From contig CANSLJ010000002.1 of NCBI GenBank assembly GCA_947647735.1, positions 62,001 through 126,000 of the forward strand: a stretch of DNA of 64,000 nucleotides. The letters run 5' to 3'. The stretch's first letter is position 1, and every line of letters begins with the position of its first letter. Under the pieces are notes generated by a model that was not told the origin of the DNA, searched no databases, and saw nothing but the letters and a program-made list of their open reading frames with translations. This document shows positions 56,128-64,000 of this stretch, piece by piece. Origin of the DNA: an uncultured bacterium (GTDB lineage Bacteria; Bacillota; Clostridia; Lachnospirales; Lachnospiraceae). Both the position numbers and the translations under genes were made by a program.

Positions 56128-57912
56128 TTAATCCATATAAGCCCCTTTCATGGCGCTGACCGCATGCTGGGCATACAGTTTCAACAGTCCGCGGTCATAC
56201 TTGGAGGTAAACCCTTTCCAGTTCTTCCTCCTCTCCTCCAGCACTGCCGCCACTTCCTCCTCGGACATCTCCTGTCCATGAATGCCGATGATCGCCAGCT
56301 TTCTTGCCTCCACATCCAGCTCAATGATATCGCCCTCTTCCACCAGCGCAATGGGACCGCCCGCTGCCGCCTCGGGAGATACATGGCCTACCACCGGCCC
56401 TCTGGAGGCACCGGAGAACCTTCCGTCCGTGATCAGCGCCACGCTCGCCGCAAGCTCGGGATCGGAGCAGATCGCCTCACCGGTATAGAACATCTCAGGC
56501 ATCCCTGTCCCTCTGGGGCCTTCATACCGAATAAAGATCGCATCGCCGGGCTTGATCTTTTTCTTCAATACCGCATCGATGGCTTCCTCCTCGCTGTCAA
56601 ATGGCTTCGCGTTCAGCTTCGCCTTAAACATCACCTTCGGGCATGCCGTATGCTTGATCACAGCCCCCTCCGGTGCCAGATTGCCGCGCAGGATCGCAAT
56701 GCTGCCGTCTGTCCCCAGAGCATGGTCAAAGTCTCGGATGATATCCGTATTTTTGATCTCCTTGCCGATCACTTTGCTCTTTTCCTGCAGGATCGCATCA
56801 CAGTGCTCATAAAATCCGTTCTGCTTCATCTCCTCCAGATTCTCGCCCAGCGTCTTACCTGTCACCGTCATCACATCCAGATGCAGCACTTCCTTGATCT
56901 CTTCCATCACTCTCGGCACGCCGCCTGCATAATAGAAATACTGTGCCGGCCAGTCCCCCGCGGGACGGATATTGAGCAGGTAATGCGCCCCTCTGTGCAG
57001 CCGATCAAACGTATCCGCATCGATCTCAAAACCGAATTCATGGGCGATAGCCGGAATGTGCATCACCGCATTGGTGGAACCGGAGATCGCCGCATGCACC
57101 ATGATCGCATTCTCAAAACTCTTCATAGTCACGATGTCACTGGCTTTGATGCCTTTCTTCACCAGCTCCATCAACTGTTTTCCCGCTTTATATGCCGCCT
57201 CTTTCAGCTCCGGCGCGGTAGCGGGCATCAGAGCCGTACCCGGCAGCATCAGTCCTAACGCTTCCGCCATGATCTGCATCGTGGATGCCGTTCCCATAAA
57301 GGAACATGCGCCGCAGCTCGGGCAGGCATGCTGTTTATAATAGGTAAGCTGTTCTTCCGGGATCTCCCCTCTCTCAAACTGAGCGCTGAACTTCCCGATC
57401 TGCTCCAGCGTCAGCAGCTCATTGATCTTACAGCCCGGATCGTTCTCCACATACTCCGGCGTCACTACAGTGGCTTCCATAACGCCTCCCGTCACCACAA
57501 TAGCGCTCATATCCTTGTTTCTGCCGATGCTCATCAGCATCGCCGGCATTGCCTTGTCACAGCTTGCCACAAAAACACCGCCGTCAAAAGTGGTGGCGCC
57601 GATCTGAGCCTCCACCAGATTCACGATGGCATCCCTGTGTGCCAGAGAATAATTAATGCCGTCATGTCCCTGCGCCATACCGTCACACATATCCGTCGCA
57701 TAATAACGGGCAGCCTTTCCGCCGTTATCATCCACGCCCTTCACCGCTTCCTCCACAAAGGTATGCAGATGTCCGGAACCCGGATGGCTGTTGCCATATG
57801 TACTTTCTATGATGATCTGAGGTTTACCCAGATCCTCCACCTTCCATCCCATCCCCATTCTCAGGGGGTCCATTTCCGGTGCTATCTTTCTGATCTCCTG
57901 ACTCTTATACAT
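56128..57912 (-). CDS. IlvD/Edd family dehydratase (sugar-acid dehydratase type)
   Basis: A 594-residue Fe-S dehydratase. Cluster and active-site motifs: YATDMCDGMAQGHDG, VASCDKAMPAMLM, HACPSCGACSFMGTASTM, and the C-terminal LITDGRFSGASRGPVVGHVSPEAA. The length and the neighbouring KDPG aldolase and KDG kinase favour a sugar-acid (gluconate, xylonate or galactonate-like) dehydratase making a 2-keto-3-deoxy acid, not branched-chain biosynthesis. Start 57912 follows GAAGGAGATGATGTC. The substrate is inferred from context. Confidence 0.88.
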   Translation of the reverse strand: MYKSQEIRKIAPEMDPLRMGMGWKVEDLGKPQIIIESTYGNSHPGSGHLHTFVEEAVKGVDDNGGKAARYYATDMCDGMAQGHDGINYSLAHRDAIVNLVEAQIGATTFDGGVFVASCDKAMPAMLMSIGRNKDMSAIVVTGGVMEATVVTPEYVENDPGCKINELLTLEQIGKFSAQFERGEIPEEQLTYYKQHACPSCGACSFMGTASTMQIMAEALGLMLPGTALMPATAPELKEAAYKAGKQLMELVKKGIKASDIVTMKSFENAIMVHAAISGSTNAVMHIPAIAHEFGFEIDADTFDRLHRGAHYLLNIRPAGDWPAQYFYYAGGVPRVMEEIKEVLHLDVMTVTGKTLGENLEEMKQNGFYEHCDAILQEKSKVIGKEIKNTDIIRDFDHALGTDGSIAILRGNLAPEGAVIKHTACPKVMFKAKLNAKPFDSEEEAIDAVLKKKIKPGDAIFIRYEGPRGTGMPEMFYTGEAICSDPELAASVALITDGRFSGASRGPVVGHVSPEAAAGGPIALVEEGDIIELDVEARKLAIIGIHGQEMSEEEVAAVLEERRKNWKGFTSKYDRGLLKLYAQHAVSAMKGAYMD

Positions 57913-57950
57913 GACATCATCTCCTTCACTTCTGTTATTAGTTTCCCCGT

Positions 57951-58655
57951 TCATGCATCATACATAACGCCGCGCCTGATCGCTTCCCGTCTCAGCTCCT
58001 GACTGTTATAAGTCAGGTGCATCAGCATCATATCCTTCGCCCACTGCGGATCATGAGCCTCCAGCGCCTCCAGAATATCACGGTGTTTCGCCGTGGATTC
58101 CGGCGTCGCCTCCCTGTGGGTATATTTGATGAACAATTCCACCCCCTGCCGCAGTACCGGTATCAGCTTCGGCGCCACAAGGTTACCGCTGCTCTCCGCC
58201 AGAACGATATGGAATTCCACGTCCAGAGGCATACGCTCTCTTCTCTGCGCAGAGAGGCGTTCCATCTCGTCACACATCTCCCGCAGTTTTCCAAGCTGTT
58301 CCTCCGTTATATTCTTTGCCGCCATATAGGCGATCTCCGGCTCCAGCAACATCCGTATCTCATGCAGGTCCCATGTCAGCTTGAACTGATCCTGGATCAG
58401 TTCGAGCCCCAGCGGATCTCCTGCCAGCGGCGCTTTTCCGTCCGATACATAAGTACCGGAACCCTGACGCACCTCAAGCACGTTCCGAAACACCAGTATC
58501 TTGATCGCTCCCCGCACCGTTCCCCGGCTCACGCCCATGCGTTTCGCCATCTCCATCTCCGTCCCCAGACGGTCTCCCGGCTGCAGGTTGTTCTCCTTGA
58601 TATACTCCACGATCTTCTCAAGCACCTGTTCTGTTAATGTTGCCTCTACATTCAA
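57951..58655 (-). CDS. GntR/FadR family transcriptional regulator
   Basis: A 234-residue regulator: winged helix (LGTEMEMAKRMGVSRGTVRGAIKILVF) and FCD effector domain (about 90-225) with metal-binding His/Asp positions (DVEFHIVLAESSGN, HRDILEALEAHD). FCD domains bind carboxylic acids such as sugar acids, fitting the cluster. The start codon is TTG at 58655, well placed 6-7 nt after AGAGGTGA. Located in the middle of the catabolic operon. Confidence 0.92.
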   Translation of the reverse strand: MNVEATLTEQVLEKIVEYIKENNLQPGDRLGTEMEMAKRMGVSRGTVRGAIKILVFRNVLEVRQGSGTYVSDGKAPLAGDPLGLELIQDQFKLTWDLHEIRMLLEPEIAYMAAKNITEEQLGKLREMCDEMERLSAQRRERMPLDVEFHIVLAESSGNLVAPKLIPVLRQGVELFIKYTHREATPESTAKHRDILEALEAHDPQWAKDMMLMHLTYNSQELRREAIRRGVMYDA

Positions 58656-58727
58656 ATTTTGATCACCTCTGCCTTAAAATTATGTCATCTAATCCCGGAT
58701 GTCCTGAAACTCGCAAACCCGCGGTCA

Positions 58728-59858
58728 TTATATCGTAATCTTCCGATTCCTCGCAGTCACCTGCCACCAGTCCACCAGTTTCCCGTCAGATACCACCGGC
58801 ACCTCCGGATAAAGCGCGCTGGTAGGACACACATGCATCGGGATCGCAAACAGCACATCCCCCACTTCTGGAATGTCTCCCGCATGCTCCGGCGGCACTT
58901 CCACCACCCAGTGCTCCTCATTCTGCAATACGGTTTTCGCATACTCCATGCCCGAAAGGACCGCCCTCTCAGGCGCAGGATCTGTCGCCACCGCCTTGGT
59001 TCCCATATCCAGCGTAAAGGTATTGTTACCCTGCACGCTGACTACTCTGGTCAACACCGCCGCCCCGGGTACAAAATCGAGATCCCGATAAGCCGCCTGA
59101 TATCCCGCATCCTGAATGATACAGGTTCCGGGACTTAAATACTCCTCGTTCAGTTTCTGATGGCACGGGAAAGAAGGCGTTCCCCCCATGATCAGAATAC
59201 CACAGTCAAGCTCTGATGCAAGAAGCCTTTCCTTGATCCCCGCTATCTTCTCATCCACCGCCGTCACTTCCCGGTTGCGGACTTCATAGTCGGATTCATG
59301 CCGGTGCCCGTCATAGCAGTGCAGCCCCCGCATCGCAATGCCGGAAACCTCAGCCCACGCCCGGTAATCTTCCTCCACCTTCTCCATCGAAACACCGGTT
59401 CTGTGCTGTCCCGTGTCCACATCCATCAGAAGGTTTACGGATACGCCCTTTTCACAGGCAGCCGCTCCGATCAGTTCCACCTGCTTTGTACAGTCGGAAA
59501 CCGCAAAAAATTCCGTCTCCGGATAGGCTTCCATCAAACGCAGAAAGCGTTCTATATTCGGTCCCACAAGAGGATAGGCAAGGGTTACCTTCGCTGCCCC
59601 GGCATTTCCGCACATCTCCGCCTCGGCGATGGTGGCGCATTTAAATTTATCAATCCCCTTCGCCATCATCAGCTTTACGACTTCGATCATCTTATGGGTC
59701 TTCACATGAGGCCAGAGGCGCCTCGTGCCCCCGGCCAATGTGATCATTTTTTCGATATTGTCAGCTATGATATCCTTATAATATACAAGCTGAGGAGATA
59801 TCACAGCCTCCTGTCCCTCGAATGTGTATGTCATTTTGATAACCAGATCCTTTCCCAT
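58728..59858 (-). CDS. D-threonine aldolase / D-serine dehydratase family PLP enzyme
   Basis: A 376-residue fold-type III (alanine-racemase-like) PLP enzyme. The PLP Lys is in WPHVKTHKMIEV; VNLLMDVDTGQHRTGV and GLHCYDGHRHE follow; the C-terminal metal site HVCPTSALYPEV has the His-x-Cys pair that binds the divalent metal in D-TA/DSD1 enzymes. It acts on a D-amino acid with a beta-hydroxyl group, by aldol cleavage or dehydration/deamination. With RidA next door, an enamine-forming deamination is likely. The start may instead be 59834. Confidence 0.88.
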   Translation of the reverse strand: MGKDLVIKMTYTFEGQEAVISPQLVYYKDIIADNIEKMITLAGGTRRLWPHVKTHKMIEVVKLMMAKGIDKFKCATIAEAEMCGNAGAAKVTLAYPLVGPNIERFLRLMEAYPETEFFAVSDCTKQVELIGAAACEKGVSVNLLMDVDTGQHRTGVSMEKVEEDYRAWAEVSGIAMRGLHCYDGHRHESDYEVRNREVTAVDEKIAGIKERLLASELDCGILIMGGTPSFPCHQKLNEEYLSPGTCIIQDAGYQAAYRDLDFVPGAAVLTRVVSVQGNNTFTLDMGTKAVATDPAPERAVLSGMEYAKTVLQNEEHWVVEVPPEHAGDIPEVGDVLFAIPMHVCPTSALYPEVPVVSDGKLVDWWQVTARNRKITI

Positions 59859-59890
59859 TGTGAGCTAGCTTCACTCACATTGTGCTTCCC

Positions 59891-59986
59891 TATAGCATCG
59901 AATACTCAGCTTCGCTCACAATGCGAGATTCGCTTCGCGAACTCGGAGTGATTCCTTATAACATAGAATACTCAGCTTCGCTCACA
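59891..59986. repeat. Pair of 30-bp direct repeats between the PLP-enzyme and ridA genes
   Basis: 59891-59920 and 59957-59986 differ at two positions; 21 bp (GAATACTCAGCTTCGCTCACA) are identical. Related GAG/CTC mini-hairpins lie between and before them (59869-59880). The second copy abuts the ridA stop codon. Confidence 0.7.
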
Positions 59987-60448
59987 TCATTCGTACTCCA
60001 CCAGCACTTCGATCTCCACCGCAATGCCGCCCGGCGTCGCGTTGGTGCCGATCGCCGTACGAGCGGGAAGCCCCTTCTCCTCTCCGAACAGATCCAGAAT
60101 GAGCTGGGAACCGCCGTTGATCACCTGCGGCTGCTGTGTAAAATCATCCGCGCTGTGTACAAAACCCAGCACCTTTACAAAGCGTTTGATCTTATTTAGA
60201 TCACCCAGTTTTGCATCCAGATTCGCCAGAAGGTTCAGCACGCAGTTATAAGCCGCCTTCTGTCCCTCTTCCAGTGTCAGGTCTTTCCCGACCTTACCGA
60301 TCACGTTCTCACTGCCGATCGCAGGGCCGCAGCCGCTGCAGTAAAGCAGCTTATCGCCAAACTCCATAACAGGCGTGTAGATACCGCCCTTTGCCGGAGG
60401 CTCCGGCAGTGTGATTCCCATCTCTTTTAACTTAGCATATACGTCCAT
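59987..60448 (-). CDS. RidA family enamine/imine deaminase
   Basis: A 153-residue RidA/YjgF protein of the longer YjgH-like branch. LLYCSGCGPAIG, VLGFVHSADDF and ARTAIGTNATPGGIAVEIEV (with the conserved Arg) are the family regions. RidA hydrolyses reactive 2-aminoacrylate-type enamines from PLP-dependent dehydratases, matching the adjacent D-amino-acid enzyme. RBS CAGGAGGACAG. Confidence 0.93.
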   Translation of the reverse strand: MDVYAKLKEMGITLPEPPAKGGIYTPVMEFGDKLLYCSGCGPAIGSENVIGKVGKDLTLEEGQKAAYNCVLNLLANLDAKLGDLNKIKRFVKVLGFVHSADDFTQQPQVINGGSQLILDLFGEEKGLPARTAIGTNATPGGIAVEIEVLVEYE

Positions 60449-60472
60449 TATTCTGTCCTCCTGATAATATAT

Positions 60473-61609
60473 TTATTTTGTCAGCCACTTCATGGCTTTC
60501 CTAAGTCTCTCCGCTTCCTCCGGGCAATCCTTCACAAACGGACTGTGGTACAGATCCTGATACAGCTTCTCCACATTTTCCTCTGTAGGCTCAATGCCGA
60601 TATCCTTCAGAGTCAACGGCATATTAAAGGTTTTCATCATCTCCCTCAGCGCCGGGATCTGATCCTCCTGTCCGTTGAAGGAGAGCTGCATGCACTGTCC
60701 TACGGCAACGATCTCGCCGTGGATGAAATCTTTTGCTTCCTGTGTAAAGTGGGTGCGGATCAGCTCGTAGCACTCATGCCCCAGAGCCGTCTGCCCGAAG
60801 CCCTTGCTGCAGCCGCTGATAATGCCTGCCACAGCGATATTCAGATAGGCGATATCCTCCACCGCTTTAGTCAGCTTCTTATCCGCCACATCCTGCACCG
60901 CCTGCATGCCGCGGTTTCTGTAGGTTTCCATCGTATACTTCGCCAGTGTGAATGCAGTCACCAGCCCCACATCAAACTCTTCAATATCAATGTGGTCATG
61001 CCCGTTCTGCATCTCCACCATCTTTGACATACCGTCTAAAATACCGCTTGCCACATATCTGGGCGGCTCCGCCGCGATCACATCCATATCCACAATGATC
61101 GCATCCATCTCAAAGTTATGCCGCAGGCTCCCGAGGGAAGCCCCTTCCTCCGTATACATGACGCTCAGCGGAGCAAAGGCCGCACAGGTTGCAATACTGG
61201 TAGGCACCTGCACCACCGGCATATGACCTCTCGGCAGGGAAAGCTGCACACCTCCGAAATAAGCCGCCGCCTTGGACTGATCCATGATCCGTCCGCCGCC
61301 CACGCCCATGATCACATCACAGCCGGCGTCGATTGCCTTCGCCGCATGCTCCTTCGCTTTCTCATAGGTATTCTGCCCCGGATAAATGGATAACTCGTAA
61401 GAAATCCCCGCTTCTTTCAAGGTTTTCTCTATCCTGCCTTCCGTTGCTTCCCATGCCCGCGGCCCCGCAATGATATACGGCTTTTTCCCCAGCCTGCCCA
61501 CTTCTTCCGCTATGGTTTCCAGTGCCTGCCTCTGCTGAATATAACGCCCTGCCCCGAATTTATAGGCGTTGTCCAGTTTGATCTCATCCAATGTTCTTGC
61601 TTCTGCCAT
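60473..61609 (-). CDS. Iron-containing alcohol dehydrogenase, glycerol-dehydrogenase-like
   Basis: A 378-residue group III ADH. NAD-binding GVGGGRIMDQSKA, metal ligands in ILDGMSKMVEM, ALGHECYELIRTHF and HGEIVAVGQCM follow the GldA pattern. It reduces or oxidises a polyol, ketone or sugar-acid intermediate; the substrate is undetermined. It is 85 nt downstream of the D-aminoacylase gene. RBS AAGGGAGATATG. Confidence 0.9.
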   Translation of the reverse strand: MAEARTLDEIKLDNAYKFGAGRYIQQRQALETIAEEVGRLGKKPYIIAGPRAWEATEGRIEKTLKEAGISYELSIYPGQNTYEKAKEHAAKAIDAGCDVIMGVGGGRIMDQSKAAAYFGGVQLSLPRGHMPVVQVPTSIATCAAFAPLSVMYTEEGASLGSLRHNFEMDAIIVDMDVIAAEPPRYVASGILDGMSKMVEMQNGHDHIDIEEFDVGLVTAFTLAKYTMETYRNRGMQAVQDVADKKLTKAVEDIAYLNIAVAGIISGCSKGFGQTALGHECYELIRTHFTQEAKDFIHGEIVAVGQCMQLSFNGQEDQIPALREMMKTFNMPLTLKDIGIEPTEENVEKLYQDLYHSPFVKDCPEEAERLRKAMKWLTK

Positions 61610-61694
61610 TACATATCTCCCTTGTTTTCAATCCCGCCGTCCCTCTCCGGGCCCGGCATTTCAATTACACCGAAGTTCTCCCCATCCTCGGCCT

Positions 61695-63305
61695 TCAGCT
61701 TTCAGCCAGCAGAAGCACTCCGTTGTGCGCCTCCTCAAGCCACTCGTCCTGCCGGATCGTCAGTTTTCCGTTTAAGAACAGATAATCCAATCCGGTTGCC
61801 ATCTTTGCCGGGTCCTGGAACGTGGCGTGATCGGTGAATTTCTGCGGATCAAATACCAGAATATCCGCATAATTTCCCTCTTTCAACACACCTCTTCCCT
61901 CCAGTTTCATCCGCGCCGCAGGCAGTCCCGTCATCTTATGGATCGCCTCCTCCAGCGTGTAGAATCCGCGCTCCTTCACGTACTCCCGGATCACCTTCGG
62001 AAAAGCACCGAACATCCTCGGATGAGGCGTATCCGTCGCCGCATAGATCGCATCGGATATGATATTGGAATAAGGAAGCTTTGCCACCGTGTCAATGTCA
62101 TCCTGACACATGCTCATATTGATGATGGCAGTCTTTCCATTCTCCTCGTGCATCAGAGCCGCCGCAAGCGCCTCGGCATCCGCATAGCCGAACTTCTCCG
62201 CCGCTTCCGTCACTGTCATGCCCAGCATGGGTTTAAACTTCTCTTCTGTTACACCACTGATTATAATACGTTCCCATCCCAAAGTCACGCAGAAGTTGTC
62301 CCAGTCATCGTAGGGTATCCGGCTGCTGGCACGAAACTCCTCCACGCCCTCCGGCGTGCCCAGACGCTCTAAGGCCCTTGTCATATCTCCCGCCACAAAT
62401 ACCGGCGGTAACATAGTGGTCAGCGCCGTGCTTCCGCCCTCATAGGGATAAAAGTCACAGGTCACATCCTGCCCTTCGCTCCTCGCCTTCTCGATCAGCG
62501 CGATCGCCTCGTGGATCTGCTTTCCCCAGTTGTTCACGCCGCAGCTCTTGAAATGGCTGATCTCCAGCGCACATCCCGCCTTCTTCGCGATCTCGATCAC
62601 TTCCCGGATGCTCTCCACCATGCTGTCGCCCTCGCCCCTGATGTGGGTGGCGATCACACGTCCGTACCGTCCCACCGGCTCCAGAATATAGGCGAACTCA
62701 TCCGTACTGGAATAGCATTCCGGCAGATACATGATGCCCAGAGATACACCCGCGGCGCCCCGTTTCATCGCATCTTCGATCAGTGCTCTCGCCGCATCCA
62801 GTTCCTCCTGCGTGAAAGGCGTATCCGCAAAGCCCTTCACCGTGATCTTCACAGCGCCCGTTCCGACCATCGAAGCAAAGTTTAACGCCAGCGGCGTCTT
62901 TTCAAGGGCCCTGATATAATCTTCATAGCTTCTGGGCAGCCCCAGCTCCATAGGCCCCATCACAGCCTCATCGAAATCGTACATCCCCCTGGCGCCTGCA
63001 TCCTCCTGCGGACAGGGCGTTAAGGAGATCCCGCACTGACCGACCACGGTTGTCGTGATCCCCTGTGCCAGCTCCCGCTTTCCGAAAGCAGGATCATTTA
63101 AGGGTTTTGCGTCACAATGTCTGTGAATATCCACAAACCCGGGACAGACCACCTTCCCGGCGGCATCGATCACCTGGTCGGCTTCGACTCCCTCCAGAGA
63201 ACCGATCTTCTCGATCTTATCATCTTTTATCAACACATCGCCGGCACAGCCCGGATTTCCGAGCCCGTCATAAATGACACCGTTCTTTAACAATATTGTG
63301 CTCAT
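61695..63305 (-). CDS. N-acyl-D-amino-acid deacylase (D-aminoacylase) family amidohydrolase
   Basis: A 536-residue zinc amidohydrolase. VVCPGFVDIHRHCDAK gives the first His ligands, TTVVGQCGISL the conserved Cys ligand, then CALEISHFKSCG and the catalytic Asp in ISDAIYAATDTPHPR. It removes the acyl group from N-acyl-D-amino acids, releasing the free D-amino acid for the PLP enzyme downstream. The length is normal (about 480-540). RBS AAGAGGAAATG. Cytoplasmic. Confidence 0.92.
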   Translation of the reverse strand: MSTILLKNGVIYDGLGNPGCAGDVLIKDDKIEKIGSLEGVEADQVIDAAGKVVCPGFVDIHRHCDAKPLNDPAFGKRELAQGITTTVVGQCGISLTPCPQEDAGARGMYDFDEAVMGPMELGLPRSYEDYIRALEKTPLALNFASMVGTGAVKITVKGFADTPFTQEELDAARALIEDAMKRGAAGVSLGIMYLPECYSSTDEFAYILEPVGRYGRVIATHIRGEGDSMVESIREVIEIAKKAGCALEISHFKSCGVNNWGKQIHEAIALIEKARSEGQDVTCDFYPYEGGSTALTTMLPPVFVAGDMTRALERLGTPEGVEEFRASSRIPYDDWDNFCVTLGWERIIISGVTEEKFKPMLGMTVTEAAEKFGYADAEALAAALMHEENGKTAIINMSMCQDDIDTVAKLPYSNIISDAIYAATDTPHPRMFGAFPKVIREYVKERGFYTLEEAIHKMTGLPAARMKLEGRGVLKEGNYADILVFDPQKFTDHATFQDPAKMATGLDYLFLNGKLTIRQDEWLEEAHNGVLLLAES

Positions 63306-63370
63306 GATTCATTTCCTCTTATTTCTTTTTATATTATCTGCATACTTTCCGCATTCCTGCTTTTTCCTGC

Positions 63371-63405
63371 CAAAACGGGAGTGAAGAAAGCCTCCACCCC
63401 CGTTT
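63371..63405 (-). terminator. Weak hairpin terminator after the symporter gene
   Basis: AAACGGGGGTG / CACTCCCGTTT pairing with one mismatch-like position, followed by TTGG on the minus strand. The short U-run suggests partial termination, reducing expression of the enzymes relative to the transporter. Confidence 0.45.
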
Positions 63406-63485
63406 ATATGGAATATCTATATTTTTTCCTGTAACCTGTAACAGTACGGGAATCTTCCCGATCAGCTACGTTGATCAGAAATCAG

Positions 63486-64000
63486 TTATTTACCAGCACG
63501 TGCATCAAATACAGCTTTCACACGCTCTTCGTCCGGTGTATTGTCAACCGGTGTAACAAGGCTTACTACCACGCCAAATACCAGAGAGATAATGGTTGCC
63601 GGAACAGCAGCACCGCCGAGTACGGAATCTACCCAACCGCTGAGAGCGGGGATCAACAGGTAAAGAAGGCCGAAACCTGTACCGGAAATGATACAAGCCA
63701 TACCACCCTGCCATGTTGCACGTTTCCAGAAACGTCCCATGAACATACAGATCGCAAGACCCGGAAGAAGGGAACCTACTACCTTCTGGATATATGTAAT
63801 AACGTCGTTTACAAACAGTGTGATCAGGAAAGCAACGCCGAGGGTTACCACCAGAGCGATCCTGGAATACTTCGGATAATCTTCCTCTTTGATCGTCTTG
63901 CCTGTTACGCTGGGATATACGTCTGTCAGCAGGATCGTGATACCGGAGATGGCATCGGAGTCACCTGAGGACATGGTAGCGGACAGACCTGCGATCATCA
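63486..64000 (-). CDS. Sodium:solute symporter (SSS family), C-terminal part
   Basis: The visible 171 codons are the C-terminal end of an SSSF transporter; the gene continues beyond base 64000. IAGLSATMSSGDSDAISGITILLTD is the conserved SSS segment (helix 8-9 region with the Na2-site serines), followed by about four membrane helices. It probably imports the substrate of the downstream D-aminoacylase using a sodium gradient. First visible gene of the catabolic cluster. Confidence 0.88.
   Translation of the reverse strand, partial: MIAGLSATMSSGDSDAISGITILLTDVYPSVTGKTIKEEDYPKYSRIALVVTLGVAFLITLFVNDVITYIQKVVGSLLPGLAICMFMGRFWKRATWQGGMACIISGTGFGLLYLLIPALSGWVDSVLGGAAVPATIISLVFGVVVSLVTPVDNTPDEERVKAVFDARAGK

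Noticed and set aside
56080-57258. 392-codon plus-strand frame antisense to the dehydratase
   Set aside because: Shadow of a clear IlvD/Edd gene; starts within the inverted-repeat element.

Overview
The window looks like chromosomal DNA of a gut-type Lachnospiraceae (Clostridia) member. The evidence is the low-GC Firmicute gene style (strong AGGAGG ribosome binding sites, sigma-A promoters), the families present (DUF1836, YerC/TrpR-like, DUF4125, DUF5716/DUF5717, DUF6070-like lipoprotein, EFR1 ferredoxin, a FeoA-FeoB fusion) and the absence of any outer-membrane genes. No rRNA, tRNA or CRISPR array was seen. Most genes lie on the minus strand. Genus cannot be fixed from the sequence alone.

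Layout. 1-2.0 kb: a truncated response regulator, a DUF1836 regulator and a divergent YerC gene. 2.0-9.0 kb: a purC-purF-purB-purA purine operon with HAD, SEC-C and DUF4125 genes downstream. 9.1-11.3 kb: a polar amino-acid ABC importer. 11.5-18.4 kb: a four-gene operon of unknown function (DUF5717 giant helical-repeat protein, DUF5716 actin/Hsp70-fold protein, TPR-like protein, coiled-coil membrane protein). 18.8-21.7 kb: an orphan PotD-like lipoprotein, cutC and an esterase. 21.8-28.4 kb: a MacB-type ABC transporter with its two-component system, a lipase-like hydrolase and a Uma2 protein. 28.6-30.8 kb: an AT-rich islet with a displaced EF-Tu 3' end and a dual-OB/DUF488/DUF488 trio. 30.8-34.3 kb: yaaA, bcp and a WYL-TfoX-GyrI operon. 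34.4-40.5 kb: blaI-blaR1 convergent with a triplicated-domain lipoprotein gene whose promoter carries BlaI-like operators. 40.5-42.2 kb: an MFS pump with an apparent leader-peptide attenuator. 42.3-48.6 kb: a metal locus (FeoAB, P-type ATPase, separate HMA protein, ArsR, AraC). 48.6-53.9 kb: a beta-glucoside PTS operon with RpiR and EFR1. 54-64 kb: a catabolic cluster (symporter, D-aminoacylase, Fe-ADH, RidA, D-threonine-aldolase-family enzyme, GntR, IlvD/Edd dehydratase, KDPG aldolase, KDG kinase).

How genes work together. The right-hand cluster reads as uptake, deacylation and deamination of an N-acylated D-amino compound feeding 2-keto-3-deoxygluconate into the lower Entner-Doudoroff route. 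The BlaR1 locus seems to control a lipoprotein rather than a beta-lactamase in this window. The two-component system probably activates the neighbouring ABC transporter through an 11-bp-phased operator.

The best candidates for an undescribed system are the DUF5717-DUF5716 locus, the BlaRI-linked triplicated lipoprotein, and the DUF488/dual-OB trio in the mobile-element scar.
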